Source: Shinella zoogloeoides (GTDB taxonomy: Bacteria > Pseudomonadota > Alphaproteobacteria > Rhizobiales > Rhizobiaceae). Taken from it: a DNA stretch of 64,000 bases. The translations under genes and the position numbers were made by a program. The notes beneath the pieces were generated by a model, which did no database searches, was not told the DNA's origin, and saw only the letters and a program-made list of their open reading frames with translations. The DNA is taken from positions 995,501 to 1,059,500 of the forward strand of contig NZ_CP132311.1 of assembly GCF_030733845.1 (NCBI RefSeq), written 5' to 3'. The number at the start of each line of letters is the position of its first letter. The stretch's first letter is position 1. Positions 51,492 through 61,470 of the stretch are shown one piece after another.

Positions 51492-52286
51492 TCATTCGCC
51501 GGTGAGGAAGAATTTCCACTGGCCATCGGGCGTGATGCCGACGCGGTAGAAATTGTAGCTGCCGAATTCCTGCATTTCGGCGAAATCGCCGGCGGTGACG
51601 ATGCGCAGCAGTTCCACCTTTTCCGGCGGCGTGAGGCCGGCGAGCGGCTTTTCGGTGAAATAGGGCCAGACATACATCTCGTCCGCCGTGCCCTTGCCGA
51701 CATGCGCGAAGCCCGTCGCAAGCACGTCGAGCAGGATCGCGAGCACCTCGATGCCCTCCGCATCGCCGGACTGGCCTTTCAGCGTCTCGACCGGCCCTTC
51801 CTCGCTCTCCACCAGCGAGACCTGCGTCTCGGTCATCCCCTTGCCGAGCAGGGGACGCAGGCGCTCGATATCGCCGGAGGCCGCGGCCTCGACGATGAGC
51901 TGGCGCATGCGGCGCACCGGCTCGGGCGCCTTTTCGATATCGTAGAATATCTCGGCCGGCACCTCCGGCTCTTCCACCGCCTTGTCGTCCGTGACGGCGG
52001 GGTCCTCGCCTGATGGCTCCGTCACCGACTGGTCCCTGCGAATCAGCGGATCGGGCATCGGCAGTTCGAGCGGGCCGATTTCCTGCTCCTGTTCCGGCTC
52101 TTCTTCCACAGGCGGCGACTTCTCGCCCTCGGCGGGCTGCTGCTGAACCTGGCCCTGCTCGTTCTTCAAGCCGCTGAGCGCAAAGGCGGGGCGCAGCGGC
52201 GCGGTGAGCGCCGTCGTCCCGAAAAGCACCGACAATACGATGAGGCTGCTGCGAAACAGCTTTTTGCCGTCAGCCGACGTCTGCAT
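51492..52286 (-). CDS. Secreted conserved hypothetical protein
   Basis: 264 residues. Signal peptide (about 1-38, ending RPAFALS), then a long disordered Glu/Pro-rich acidic linker (about 45-110) and a C-terminal globular region (about 115-264) ending GITPDGQWKFFLTGE. No catalytic motif recognised. Probably periplasmic. The start at 52286 was chosen for the signal peptide; the frame is open further upstream without a start site. It follows a small gene on the same strand by 16 bases. Confidence 0.75.
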   Translation of the reverse strand: MQTSADGKKLFRSSLIVLSVLFGTTALTAPLRPAFALSGLKNEQGQVQQQPAEGEKSPPVEEEPEQEQEIGPLELPMPDPLIRRDQSVTEPSGEDPAVTDDKAVEEPEVPAEIFYDIEKAPEPVRRMRQLIVEAAASGDIERLRPLLGKGMTETQVSLVESEEGPVETLKGQSGDAEGIEVLAILLDVLATGFAHVGKGTADEMYVWPYFTEKPLAGLTPPEKVELLRIVTAGDFAEMQEFGSYNFYRVGITPDGQWKFFLTGE

Positions 52287-52302
52287 GACCTGTCTTTCCA
52301 GC

Positions 52303-52581
52303 CTATTGCAGGATGCGCCCGGGGGAGAATTCTCCAGCCAGCATGCGCTCGCGCAGCGATTCGAGCATCGCTTCTGCGCCTTTTTCGCCCTGGACGCGAA
52401 TCGTCTCGCGCAGGGCAAGCGCGATCGCGGCGTCGGCGATGATTTCCGGTTCGATGCCGTCAGCCATTCCGTCGGCCCAGGCTTCGTTCTGGTATTCCAG
52501 AGCGGCCTGCATCTTCTCGTGCACGATCATCTCGTCGATATCGTTGAGAGTAGGTTCCATCAATCGGTCCATGCGCGGCAT
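52303..52581 (-). CDS. Small conserved hypothetical protein
   Basis: Up to 92 residues, acidic and largely helical (MIVHEKMQAALEYQNEAWADGMADGIEPEIIADAAIALALRETIRVQGEKGAEAMLESL). No signal peptide or known motif. No good ribosome site at 52581; an ATG at 52560 (MEPTLNDIDEM) is an alternative start. Upstream of and possibly cotranscribed with the secreted hypothetical. Confidence 0.7.
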   Translation of the reverse strand: MPRMDRLMEPTLNDIDEMIVHEKMQAALEYQNEAWADGMADGIEPEIIADAAIALALRETIRVQGEKGAEAMLESLRERMLAGEFSPGRILQ

Positions 52582-52664
52582 TCAGTTCTTACTGCACTGT
52601 TAACGACCTTAGCAGCCTTTTCCCAAAACGGCACTGGCTCCCGCGAAAACAGGTTAATTAAACA

Positions 52665-53090
52665 CTAATTTCCGAAGCGTGCGGTAATTTCTGTGGCAAG
52701 TGTTGCACCTTCGTTACGGTATCTCTCTTCTGCGACAACCGCCGAGTCGGTGCAAGCCGTGTAGATGGCGGCGAAGGAGCGATATCCACGGTTGAACGCC
52801 GCCGTCAGCTTTTCCTGCCGCTTCGGCTCGTTCGCCGCTTCGAGCTCGATCAGCCGCTGCATCGAGGCGCGCCAGTTGTCCTCCGCCTTGTCCATGCAAA
52901 GGTTGCGCAGGTAGTGCACGGCGCCGACGATCTCGGAAAGGCGCTCCAGCCGCTCGTCATAGGGGGCGGGCTTCTCCTCGACGGCGGGGGTCGGCGGCGT
53001 TTCCTTGGCCTTGTCGCCCTTCGCCTGCTGGGCGAGGGCGGGTGCGGCGAAGGCGAGCGCGAGGAGGAGGGCGAGCCGAATCACCTTCAT
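52665..53090 (-). CDS. TIGR02301-family secreted protein
   Basis: 141 residues with a signal peptide (1-20, ending PALAQ). A conserved body with two cysteines (RNLCMDKAEDNWR and IYTACTDSAVVAEERYRNEG) matches the alphaproteobacterial TIGR02301 family of unknown function. The ATG at 53090 overlaps the stop of the NUDIX gene. Confidence 0.83.
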   Translation of the reverse strand: MKVIRLALLLALAFAAPALAQQAKGDKAKETPPTPAVEEKPAPYDERLERLSEIVGAVHYLRNLCMDKAEDNWRASMQRLIELEAANEPKRQEKLTAAFNRGYRSFAAIYTACTDSAVVAEERYRNEGATLATEITARFGN

Positions 53091-53521
53091 GCGCCGCGCC
53101 CCGTCCGCTCCGCTTCCAGCCGGAGGATGCATTCGCGCACGCTGTCGGGGGCGGGCATTTTCTCGATCTGCGCCGCCGTGTACCAGCCGACGCTCGCCGC
53201 ATCGTCGGAGGCGACCGCGACGGCCATCGGATCCGCCTTCACCTTGAACACGGAGAGAAAGAAGGAGGGGCTGCCGGGACCGTCTTCGCGGCCGGGCAGG
53301 TCGTAGGTGGCAAAAAGCATCGGCTTTTCGCCCTGAATGCCGGTTTCCTCGAGAAGTTCGCGGATCGCCGTTTCGGCCGGCGTCTCGCCCTCTTCGCCGC
53401 GCCCGCCTGGAAAAGCATACATGGCATCCGACGGCGGCTTGCTGCGCAACACGAGCAGGTAGCGCCCGTCACGCTCGATAATGGCGGAGGAGGCAGGCTG
53501 GGGCTTCTTCGACTTCTTCAT
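53087..53521 (-). CDS. NUDIX hydrolase
   Basis: 144 residues with a complete Nudix box, GGRGEEGETPAETAIRELLEETGI (G-x5-E-x7-RE-U-x-EE-x-G-U). Hydrolyses a nucleoside diphosphate linked to another moiety; the substrate is unknown (an ADP-ribose or 8-oxo-dGTP-type activity is possible). Stop overlaps the start of the TIGR02301 gene, suggesting coexpression. Confidence 0.9.
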   Translation of the reverse strand: MKKSKKPQPASSAIIERDGRYLLVLRSKPPSDAMYAFPGGRGEEGETPAETAIRELLEETGIQGEKPMLFATYDLPGREDGPGSPSFFLSVFKVKADPMAVAVASDDAASVGWYTAAQIEKMPAPDSVRECILRLEAERTGRGA

Positions 53522-53581
53522 CGCTGTCCGGTTCGATTGCGCTTCATTGACCCCTTATAGGCAAAGTGCGATGACGACGCC

Positions 53582-54358
53582 ATGTGTGGACGATTTGCAT
53601 TGCTGGCGAAGACGGACCTCGCCGAGGCCTATTTCGACCTTGCCGAACTGGACGACCTGCCCGAGCGCTACAACATCGCGCCGACGCAGCCGATCCTGAT
53701 CGTCGTCGCGGACGACAGGCAGAGGCCGGGAAGCAACCTGCCGGAACGCAAGGCGATGCTGGTGCGCTGGGGCTTCATGCCCGGCTGGGTGAAGGACCCG
53801 CGCGACTTTCCGCTGCTCATCAATGCGCGTTCGGAGACGGCGATCGGCAAGGCCTCGTTCCGCGCCGCCATGCGCCACCGCCGCATCCTCGTGCCGGCCA
53901 CCGGCTTCTTCGAATGGCGCCGGCCGGAGGAGAAGGGCGCGAAGGCGCAGGCCTATTTCATCCGCCCGAAAAAGGGCGAGATCGTCGCCTTCGCCGGCCT
54001 CATGGAGACCTGGTCGTCGGCCGACGGCTCGGAGGTCGATACCGGCGCGATCCTGACGACGGCGGCGAACAACGACATTTCCCGCATTCACGACCGCATG
54101 CCGGTCGTCATCCGCCAGGAGGATTTCGCGCGCTGGCTCGACTGCAAGACGCAGGAACCGCGCGACGTGGTGGACCTGATGCGGCCGATCGACGATGGCT
54201 TCTTCGAGGCTATCCCCATCTCCGACAAGGTGAATAAGGTCGCCAATATGGGGCCGGATATTCTGGAACCGGTCGAGGAACGCGCTGAGATGCCGGCGAA
54301 GGAAACGAAAAAGGGCGCAGAAGCGCCCCCGTCATCGGATCAGCTCTCGCTCTTCTGA
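53582..54358 (+). CDS. SRAP-domain protein (YedK/HMCES) with a C-terminal clamp-binding motif
   Basis: 258 residues of the SOS-response-associated peptidase family. Shields abasic sites in single-stranded DNA by a thiazolidine link to Cys2. Active-site residues are visible: Cys2 (MCGRF), Asn81 and Arg83 (INARSE), Glu111 (GFFEW) and His170 (RIHDRMP). A tail of about 35 residues beyond the domain ends in QLSLF, the consensus beta sliding-clamp-binding motif, at the very C-terminus. Divergent from the NUDIX gene. Confidence 0.93.
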   Translation: MCGRFALLAKTDLAEAYFDLAELDDLPERYNIAPTQPILIVVADDRQRPGSNLPERKAMLVRWGFMPGWVKDPRDFPLLINARSETAIGKASFRAAMRHRRILVPATGFFEWRRPEEKGAKAQAYFIRPKKGEIVAFAGLMETWSSADGSEVDTGAILTTAANNDISRIHDRMPVVIRQEDFARWLDCKTQEPRDVVDLMRPIDDGFFEAIPISDKVNKVANMGPDILEPVEERAEMPAKETKKGAEAPPSSDQLSLF

Positions 54359-54362
54359 GCGA

Positions 54363-54542
54363 TCAGTCGTCGTGCAACTGAAGCACGGCCGGAAGATCGC
54401 GCTTGCGGCGCACATCGGCGGACTTGATCTCCGGCTTGCAGCGCGTGGCGGCGACAACGGCGGGCAGGCCGAGCGGCTTGTAGCGCTCCTGCAGGTTCTC
54501 GTTGGCGGCGTGCTGTACCGGTTGTTTCTTTGCGGTCGACAT
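54363..54542 (-). CDS. Small hypothetical protein (59 residues)
   Basis: MSTAKKQPVQHAANENLQER then RYKPLGLPAVVAATR; basic, no signal peptide. AGGAGA lies eight bases before the ATG, a convincing start. Shares the pattern R-Y-x-P-x4-A-V-V-A-A with the next small ORF. Ends four bases after the SRAP stop, on the opposite strand. Confidence 0.7.
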   Translation of the reverse strand: MSTAKKQPVQHAANENLQERYKPLGLPAVVAATRCKPEIKSADVRRKRDLPAVLQLHDD

Positions 54543-54720
54543 TTCATTCTCCTGAGGTGGTTTCATCAGGCAGCCCCGTATATCCCCCGGTCGCTACCCC
54601 CGATGAGCCATGCATTTACAGGCCCCATTCGGCCAAATTCTGCTCAAATTTTGATCGCACTGCGGCGGCGGCCCGAAACCACCGGTTTTGGCGGTCAACA
54701 ATTGTGACCGGCGCTAACAT

Positions 54721-54846
54721 TCATTTTGCGGGATTCTGCCGCACTTTTACCAGCAGCGCGGCCGCCACGACGGCGCGGATGGCCACCGGATTGTAGCGGG
54801 CGACGAGGTTGGCCTCGGGGCGGGACGGGGTCTTTGCGGCGTTCAT
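54721..54846 (-). CDS. Very small hypothetical protein (41 residues)
   Basis: MNAAKTPSRPEANLVARYNP then VAIRAVVAAALLVKVRQNPAK. AAGGA about eight bases before the ATG. Its RYNPVAIRAVVAA matches RYKPLGLPAVVAA of the neighbouring 59-residue protein, so both are probably real and related. A single hydrophobic stretch could associate with the membrane. Function unknown. Confidence 0.6.
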   Translation of the reverse strand: MNAAKTPSRPEANLVARYNPVAIRAVVAAALLVKVRQNPAK

Positions 54847-55136
54847 GATGCTGGTCCTTCGATCTGTTGGCCTGGTGCCTCTCTTCTTGCATGGAAGCGC
54901 CGGGCGGCCTGTCACCGTGGTAACAGGCGGAACGGACAGGATTTTCGCTCGGGAGGGCATGCGCCCGCTTGACCGCACGTCCGCGCGGCGCGATAAAGCA
55001 AGCCATGAAAACGGTACTCTGCATTCGCCGGAGCATTATTCGCTAGCGCACGCGCTGGCCCGGCCGTTTTCGTCCCCCAAAATCCCCGGATGACAACGAC
55101 CCGGCCAGCCGGGTGCACGCATTTTGGGAGATTCCT

Positions 55137-56570
55137 ATGGCCGATAAGCCGGTCCTGACGCTGTACAACACGCTCACGCGCTCGAAGGAGGCCTTCGCCC
55201 CCATCGATCCCGACAATGTGCGCATGTATGTCTGCGGCCCGACGGTCTATGATTTCGCCCATATCGGCAATGCGCGGCCGGTCATCGTCTTCGACGTGCT
55301 GTTCCGGCTGTTGCGCCATGTCTATGGCGAGAGCCATGTCACCTATGCGCGCAACATCACGGATGTCGACGACAAGATCAACGCGCGGGCGCTTCGCGAT
55401 TTCGGCGGCGAGATCGCCGACGGCACGCTGTCGCTCAACGAGGCGATCCGCCGCGTGACGGAGAAGACGGCGAACCAGTTCCACGCCGACATCGTTGCGC
55501 TCGGCGCCATGCCGCCGACCTATGAGCCGCGCGCGACCGAGTTCGTCGAGCCGCGCGCGGACGGCAAGGTGGACATGATCACCTTGATTCAACGTCTCAT
55601 CGAACGTGGCCATGCCTATGTTGCCAATGGCGAAGTGCTGTTCGACACGCAGTCGATGGCCGACTATGGCGACCTCTCCAAGCGCAATCTCGACGAGCAG
55701 CAGGCCGGCGCCCGCATCGCCGTCGACGCGCACAAGAAAAACCCCGGCGACTTCGTGCTGTGGAAGCTCTCCTCGCCGGAAGAGCCGGGCTGGGCCTCTC
55801 CCTGGGGCCGCGGTCGTCCGGGCTGGCATATCGAGTGCTCGGCCATGTCCGCCGCCTATCTCGGCGAGGTCTTCGACATTCACGGCGGCGGCCTCGACCT
55901 CATCTTCCCGCACCACGAGAACGAGATCGCCCAGTCGCGCTGCGCGCATGGCACCAAGGTCATGGCGAATGTGTGGATGCACAACGGCTTCCTGCAGGTC
56001 GAAGGCCGCAAGATGTCGAAGTCGGAAGGCAATTTCTTCACGATCGCCGAACTGCTGCACGAAGAAAAGTTCGGCGGCCGCAAATGGCCGGGCGAGGTGC
56101 TGCGCCTTGCTATGCTGATGACGCACTACCGCGAGCCGATCGACTTCAGCGTGAAGCGCCTCGAAGAGGCCGAGCGGCTCATCGCCAAGTGGCCGACAGG
56201 CGGCGACCCGGCACAGGGCCGCGTGGATGAGAGCGTTCGCGCGCCGCTGCTCGACGACCTCAACACGGTCGCCGCCGTGCAGGCCCTGCACGCGCTCGCC
56301 CAATGCGCCAACAACGATGCGCTGATGCTGCCGGTCTTCGCCGCCAGCGCCCGGCTTCTCGGCGTGCTGCCGAAGAAAGCGGAAGTCTCCAAGGCGCTGG
56401 AGGACAGCATCGACACGCTCATCCAACTTCGCCTCGAAATGCTGAAGGCGAAGAATTTCGCGGAAGCCGACAAGATCCGCGACGACCTTTCCTCGAAGGG
56501 CGTCCAGCTCAAGGACGGCAAGGACCCGGCAACGGGCGAGCGCGTGACGACGTGGGAGGTGAAGCGGTGA
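55137..56570 (+). CDS. cysS: Cysteinyl-tRNA synthetase
   Basis: Charges tRNA-Cys. 477 residues: class I signature HIGN at 42-45, zinc cysteine Cys33 in YVCGPTVYD, the second zinc motif HIECSAMS, and the KMSKS loop at 292 (KMSKSEGNF). The anticodon-binding C-terminus is intact. The ATG at 55137 follows GGGAGA. Monocistronic; the 290-base region before it holds no other supported gene. Confidence 0.97.
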   Translation: MADKPVLTLYNTLTRSKEAFAPIDPDNVRMYVCGPTVYDFAHIGNARPVIVFDVLFRLLRHVYGESHVTYARNITDVDDKINARALRDFGGEIADGTLSLNEAIRRVTEKTANQFHADIVALGAMPPTYEPRATEFVEPRADGKVDMITLIQRLIERGHAYVANGEVLFDTQSMADYGDLSKRNLDEQQAGARIAVDAHKKNPGDFVLWKLSSPEEPGWASPWGRGRPGWHIECSAMSAAYLGEVFDIHGGGLDLIFPHHENEIAQSRCAHGTKVMANVWMHNGFLQVEGRKMSKSEGNFFTIAELLHEEKFGGRKWPGEVLRLAMLMTHYREPIDFSVKRLEEAERLIAKWPTGGDPAQGRVDESVRAPLLDDLNTVAAVQALHALAQCANNDALMLPVFAASARLLGVLPKKAEVSKALEDSIDTLIQLRLEMLKAKNFAEADKIRDDLSSKGVQLKDGKDPATGERVTTWEVKR

Positions 56571-56591
56571 GGTTGTGTAGGGCTCGGTGAA

Positions 56592-56613
56592 GGCATATGC
56601 TTAGGCATATGCC
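56592..56613. promoter_or_regulatory. Candidate operator for the second VapBC pair
   Basis: GGCATATGC-TTAG-GCATATGCC, perfect 9-bp arms, 19 bases before the vapB start. Typical size and place for toxin-antitoxin autoregulation. Confidence 0.6.
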
Positions 56614-56632
56614 GAAATCCATGGAGGTCGCT

Positions 56633-56905
56633 ATGAATGCAAGACCGCAGGACGTGACTGAAGCAGCGCAGGAGCGGGAGGTGAAACTTTTCCGCAACGG
56701 CCGCAATCAGGCCGTTCGCATTCCTGTCGAGTTCGAACTTCCCGGCAACGAGGCGGTGATGCGCAAGGAAGGCGACCGCCTCATCCTTGAGCCGAAGCCG
56801 AGAAAAATGGGGTTGGCCGCCCTGCTTGCGACCTTTGAACCCTGGGAAGGCGAATTTCCGGAATTAGACGAAACGACGCCGCCTCCGGAGGATGTCGAGC
56901 TGTGA
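56633..56905 (+). CDS. vapB: VapB-type antitoxin, second pair
   Basis: 90 residues with a MazE/AbrB DNA-binding N-terminus (EVKLFRNGRNQAVRIPVEFELP ... RLILEPKPRK) and an acidic tail (EFPELDETTPPPEDVEL). GGAGGT lies four bases before the ATG at 56633; upstream ATGs at 56597-56621 fall in the operator region and are not preferred. Stop overlaps the vapC GTG start. Confidence 0.88.
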   Translation: MNARPQDVTEAAQEREVKLFRNGRNQAVRIPVEFELPGNEAVMRKEGDRLILEPKPRKMGLAALLATFEPWEGEFPELDETTPPPEDVEL

Positions 56906-57318
56906 CCACCTTTCGCTACATGCTCGACACCAACATTATTTCGGACATGGTTCGCAATCCCGAGGGTGCGGCCGCCGGCCGCGCGACCGCGGTGCCGACG
57001 GACGAACTCTGTACAAGCGCCATAGTCGCTTCGGAATTGCGCTACGGCTTGAGGAAAAAGGGAGCCGTTTCCCTGGCTCGCCGCGTCGAGGCCGTTCTGG
57101 AGGAGATCACGATTCTTCCCTACGACCCGCCGGTCTCCTTTGCCTATGCGCAAACGCGCGATGTGCTCGAACGCAAGGGACAGCCTATCGGCTATACAGA
57201 CCTCTTCATCGCCGCCCACGCCCTGTCGCTCGACCTGACGCTAGTCACGGCGAACGTTCGCGAATTCTCGCGGGTGGAGGGTCTGAAGGTCGAAAACTGG
57301 TTGGAGCCGGAATCATGA
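56902..57318 (+). CDS. vapC: VapC-type PIN-domain toxin, second pair
   Basis: 138 residues with PIN acids Asp (MLDTNIIS), Glu (VASELRYGL) and Asp (YTDLFIAAHAL), and the family end LVTANVREFSRVEGLKVENW. The start codon is GTG within GTGA, overlapping vapB. Its stop overlaps the start of a GFA gene (ATGA), tying toxin translation to the following metabolic-type genes. Confidence 0.92.
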   Translation: MTTFRYMLDTNIISDMVRNPEGAAAGRATAVPTDELCTSAIVASELRYGLRKKGAVSLARRVEAVLEEITILPYDPPVSFAYAQTRDVLERKGQPIGYTDLFIAAHALSLDLTLVTANVREFSRVEGLKVENWLEPES

Positions 57319-57797
57319 CCACACCCTTCTATACCGGCGGGTGCCAGTGCGGCGCCGTGCGCTTTCATGTCGAGGGAGCACTCGGCGATGCGTCGGTCTG
57401 TCATTGCCGCATGTGCCAGAAGGCGAGCGGCAATTTCTACCTGCCGCTCGTCTCCGTGCGGCAGGCAAGGCTCACCTGGACGCGGGGAGAGCCCAGGCGC
57501 TTCCAGTCGTCGAACCACGGCTATCGCGGCTTCTGCGCGGATTGCGGCACGCCGCTGACCTACGAGGCGCCGGATGGCGTGGCGCTCACCATCGCCGCCT
57601 TCGATGATCCGGCCGAGATTGCGCCGCGCATCCAGTGGGGCATCGAGGCGAAGCTGCCCTATGTTGATGCGATCCGTGACCTGCCGGGCGAGGAGACGAT
57701 GGCCGATCAGGATGCGGCCTCCTTCCTTGCCGATCTCGTCTCCTACCAGCATCCCGACCACGACACGGACGAATGGCCGCCGGAGCGCAAGCCATGA
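57315..57797 (+). CDS. GFA-family protein, first of three tandem copies
   Basis: 160 residues of the GFA (glutathione-dependent formaldehyde-activating enzyme/CENP-V) family. Zinc motifs: GGCQCGAVRFHVEG, CHCRMCQKASGN and FCADCGTPLTYE. The C-terminal HPDHDTDEWPPERKP is shared with the two following paralogues. Probable small-molecule or glutathione-linked activity; unproven. Start lies in the vapC stop. Confidence 0.88.
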   Translation: MTTPFYTGGCQCGAVRFHVEGALGDASVCHCRMCQKASGNFYLPLVSVRQARLTWTRGEPRRFQSSNHGYRGFCADCGTPLTYEAPDGVALTIAAFDDPAEIAPRIQWGIEAKLPYVDAIRDLPGEETMADQDAASFLADLVSYQHPDHDTDEWPPERKP

Positions 57798-58285
57798 GCA
57801 TATCGCGCATCTTTACCGGCGGCTGCCAGTGCGGCGCGGTGCGCTACCGCGTCGAAGGCACGCTGGCCGATCCGCACCTTTGCCATTGCCGCATGTGCCA
57901 GAAGGCGGCCGGCAACTATTTCCTGCCGCTCGCCAATGCACCGCGCGAGAGGATTTCCGTCACCCGCGGCAAGCCCGGCTGGTTCAAGTCCTCGGATATC
58001 GTGCGGCGCGGCTTCTGCCGGGACTGCGGCACGCCGCTTTTCTATGAGGAACAGGGCTCGGGGCATATCAATGTGACGCTCGGCTCGCTCGACGATCCCG
58101 ACGATCTGCGCCCCGCCGCCCAGTCCGGCGTCGAATCGCGCGTTGTCTGGTTTTCGCAATTGCCGAAGCTTCCCGAGCACGAGAGCAATGAAGGGGAATG
58201 CGGCGAGACGCGCCATGTGACGATCCGCGACTCGAACCGCCAGCATCCCGACTACGACACCGATCACTGGCCGCCGGAGGAGTAA
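57794..58285 (+). CDS. GFA-family protein, second tandem copy
   Basis: 163 residues with the same zinc motifs (GGCQCGAVRYRVEG, CHCRMCQKAAGN, FCRDCGTPLFYE) and tail HPDYDTDHWPPEE. Its middle section (LPKLPEHESNEGECGETRHVTIRDSNRQ) differs clearly from the other copies, so it may have another ligand. Overlaps the preceding gene by four bases. Confidence 0.88.
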   Translation: MSISRIFTGGCQCGAVRYRVEGTLADPHLCHCRMCQKAAGNYFLPLANAPRERISVTRGKPGWFKSSDIVRRGFCRDCGTPLFYEEQGSGHINVTLGSLDDPDDLRPAAQSGVESRVVWFSQLPKLPEHESNEGECGETRHVTIRDSNRQHPDYDTDHWPPEE

Positions 58286-58288
58286 GAC

Positions 58289-59718
<1,430 letters not shown>

Positions 59719-59746
59719 GACAAGACTGCCTCCCGGGAGGGAACTC

Positions 59747-61360
59747 ATGAAAGACCGTATCTACCTTTTCGACACCACGCTGCGCGACGGCCAGCAGACC
59801 CCCGGCATCGACTTTTCCGTCGAGGACAAGATCGCGATCGCCGGCATGCTGGATGCGTTCGGCCTGGACTATGTCGAGGGCGGCTATCCGGGCGCCAATC
59901 CGACGGATACGGCTTTCTTCTCGAAGAAGCGCACCGGCAGCGCGAAATTCGTCGCCTTCGGCATGACGAAACGCGCCGGCGTTTCCGCCTCCAACGATCC
60001 CGGCCTTGCCGCTCTGCTCGGCTCGAGGAGCGATGCCATCTGTCTCGTGGCGAAGAGCTGGGACTATCATGTGCGTGTCGCGCTCGGCTGTTCCAACGAG
60101 GAGAACCTCGAAAGCATCGCCGAATCCGTGAAGGCCGTCGCCGCCTCCGGGCGTGAGGCCATGGTCGACTGCGAGCATTTCTTCGACGGCTACAAGGCCA
60201 ATCCGGACTATGCGCTGGCATGCGCCACGACGGCTTTTCATTCCGGCGCGCGCTGGGTCGTGCTCTGCGACACCAATGGCGGCACGCAGCCTTCCGAGGT
60301 GCAGGCGATCGTGAAGGCGGTGGTGGCCGCTGGCGTGCCGGGCGAAAACCTCGGCATCCACGCGCACAATGATACGGGGCAGGCGGTCGCCAATTCGCTC
60401 GCCGCCGTCGAGGCCGGCGTGCGCCAGATCCAGGGCACACTGAACGGCATCGGCGAGCGCTGCGGCAATGCCAATCTCGTGACGCTCATCCCGACGCTGG
60501 CGCTGAAGGAAGCCTACAGTGCCCGTTTCGAGATCGGCATCGACTCGGAAAAGCTCACCGGCCTCACCAAGCTGGCACACACATTCGACGAGCTGCTGAA
60601 CCGTTCGCCGGACCATCAGGCGCCCTATGTCGGCGCCTCTGCCTTCGCCACCAAGGCCGGCATCCACGCCTCGGCGCTCCTGAAGGACCCGCGCACTTAC
60701 GAGCATGTCACGCCGGAAAGCGTCGGCAACCTGCGCAAGGTCATGGTGTCGGACCAGGGTGGCAAGGCGAATTTCATCAATGCTCTGAAGCTGCGCGGCA
60801 TTACGGTCGGCAAGGACGATCCGAAGCTCGACCGCCTCATCCAGATCGTCAAGGAGCGCGAGGCGACCGGCTATGCCTATGAGGGCGCGGATGCGAGCTT
60901 TGCGCTGCTCGCCTATCGCACGCTCGGCTCGGTGCCGGATTTCTTCCATGTCGAAAGCTTCCGTGTCATGGTCGAGCGCCGCTACGACGTCAACGGCCAG
61001 CTCAAGACGGTGTCGGAAGCGGTGGTGCGCGTCGTCGTCGACGGCGAGACCATGATGTCGGTCGCCGAAGGCCACGGCCCGGTCAATGCGCTCGACCTTG
61101 CGCTGCGCAAGGACCTCGGCAAGTACCAGGCCGAGATCGCCGACCTGGAACTGGCGGACTACAAGGTGCGTATCCTCAATGGCGGCACGGAAGCCATCAC
61201 GCGGGTCCTCATCGAATCGACCGATGCCTCCGGCGCGCGCTGGTGGACCGTCGGCGTCTCCGACAACATCATCGACGCCTCCTTCCAGGCGCTGATGGAC
61301 TCCATCGTCTACAAGCTCCTGAAGAACCGCGGGGAGGCCGGAAGGGTTGCGGCGGAATAG
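59747..61360 (+). CDS. cimA: Citramalate synthase
   Basis: Condenses pyruvate and acetyl-CoA to (R)-citramalate for isoleucine synthesis. 537 residues, the CimA (not LeuA) length: an HMGL-like TIM barrel (LFDTTLRDGQQTPGIDFSVEDK, GIHAHNDTGQAVANSLAAVEAG, GTLNGIGERCGNANL) followed by a C-terminal LeuA-dimer regulatory domain. The ATG at 59747 follows CGGGAGGGAA. Some bacteria use related proteins as 2-isopropylmalate synthase homologues, but length and barrel sequence favour CimA. Confidence 0.92.
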   Translation: MKDRIYLFDTTLRDGQQTPGIDFSVEDKIAIAGMLDAFGLDYVEGGYPGANPTDTAFFSKKRTGSAKFVAFGMTKRAGVSASNDPGLAALLGSRSDAICLVAKSWDYHVRVALGCSNEENLESIAESVKAVAASGREAMVDCEHFFDGYKANPDYALACATTAFHSGARWVVLCDTNGGTQPSEVQAIVKAVVAAGVPGENLGIHAHNDTGQAVANSLAAVEAGVRQIQGTLNGIGERCGNANLVTLIPTLALKEAYSARFEIGIDSEKLTGLTKLAHTFDELLNRSPDHQAPYVGASAFATKAGIHASALLKDPRTYEHVTPESVGNLRKVMVSDQGGKANFINALKLRGITVGKDDPKLDRLIQIVKEREATGYAYEGADASFALLAYRTLGSVPDFFHVESFRVMVERRYDVNGQLKTVSEAVVRVVVDGETMMSVAEGHGPVNALDLALRKDLGKYQAEIADLELADYKVRILNGGTEAITRVLIESTDASGARWWTVGVSDNIIDASFQALMDSIVYKLLKNRGEAGRVAAE

Positions 61361-61470
61361 CGCCAAGGTTCAGCGAAGCTCAATCATCCCTTCACCGGAA
61401 TGAATTGGTGCATTCACGATCGTTGGAGTATCCGGTCGAGGAATCCGATAAATCGACGGGAATTGACACC

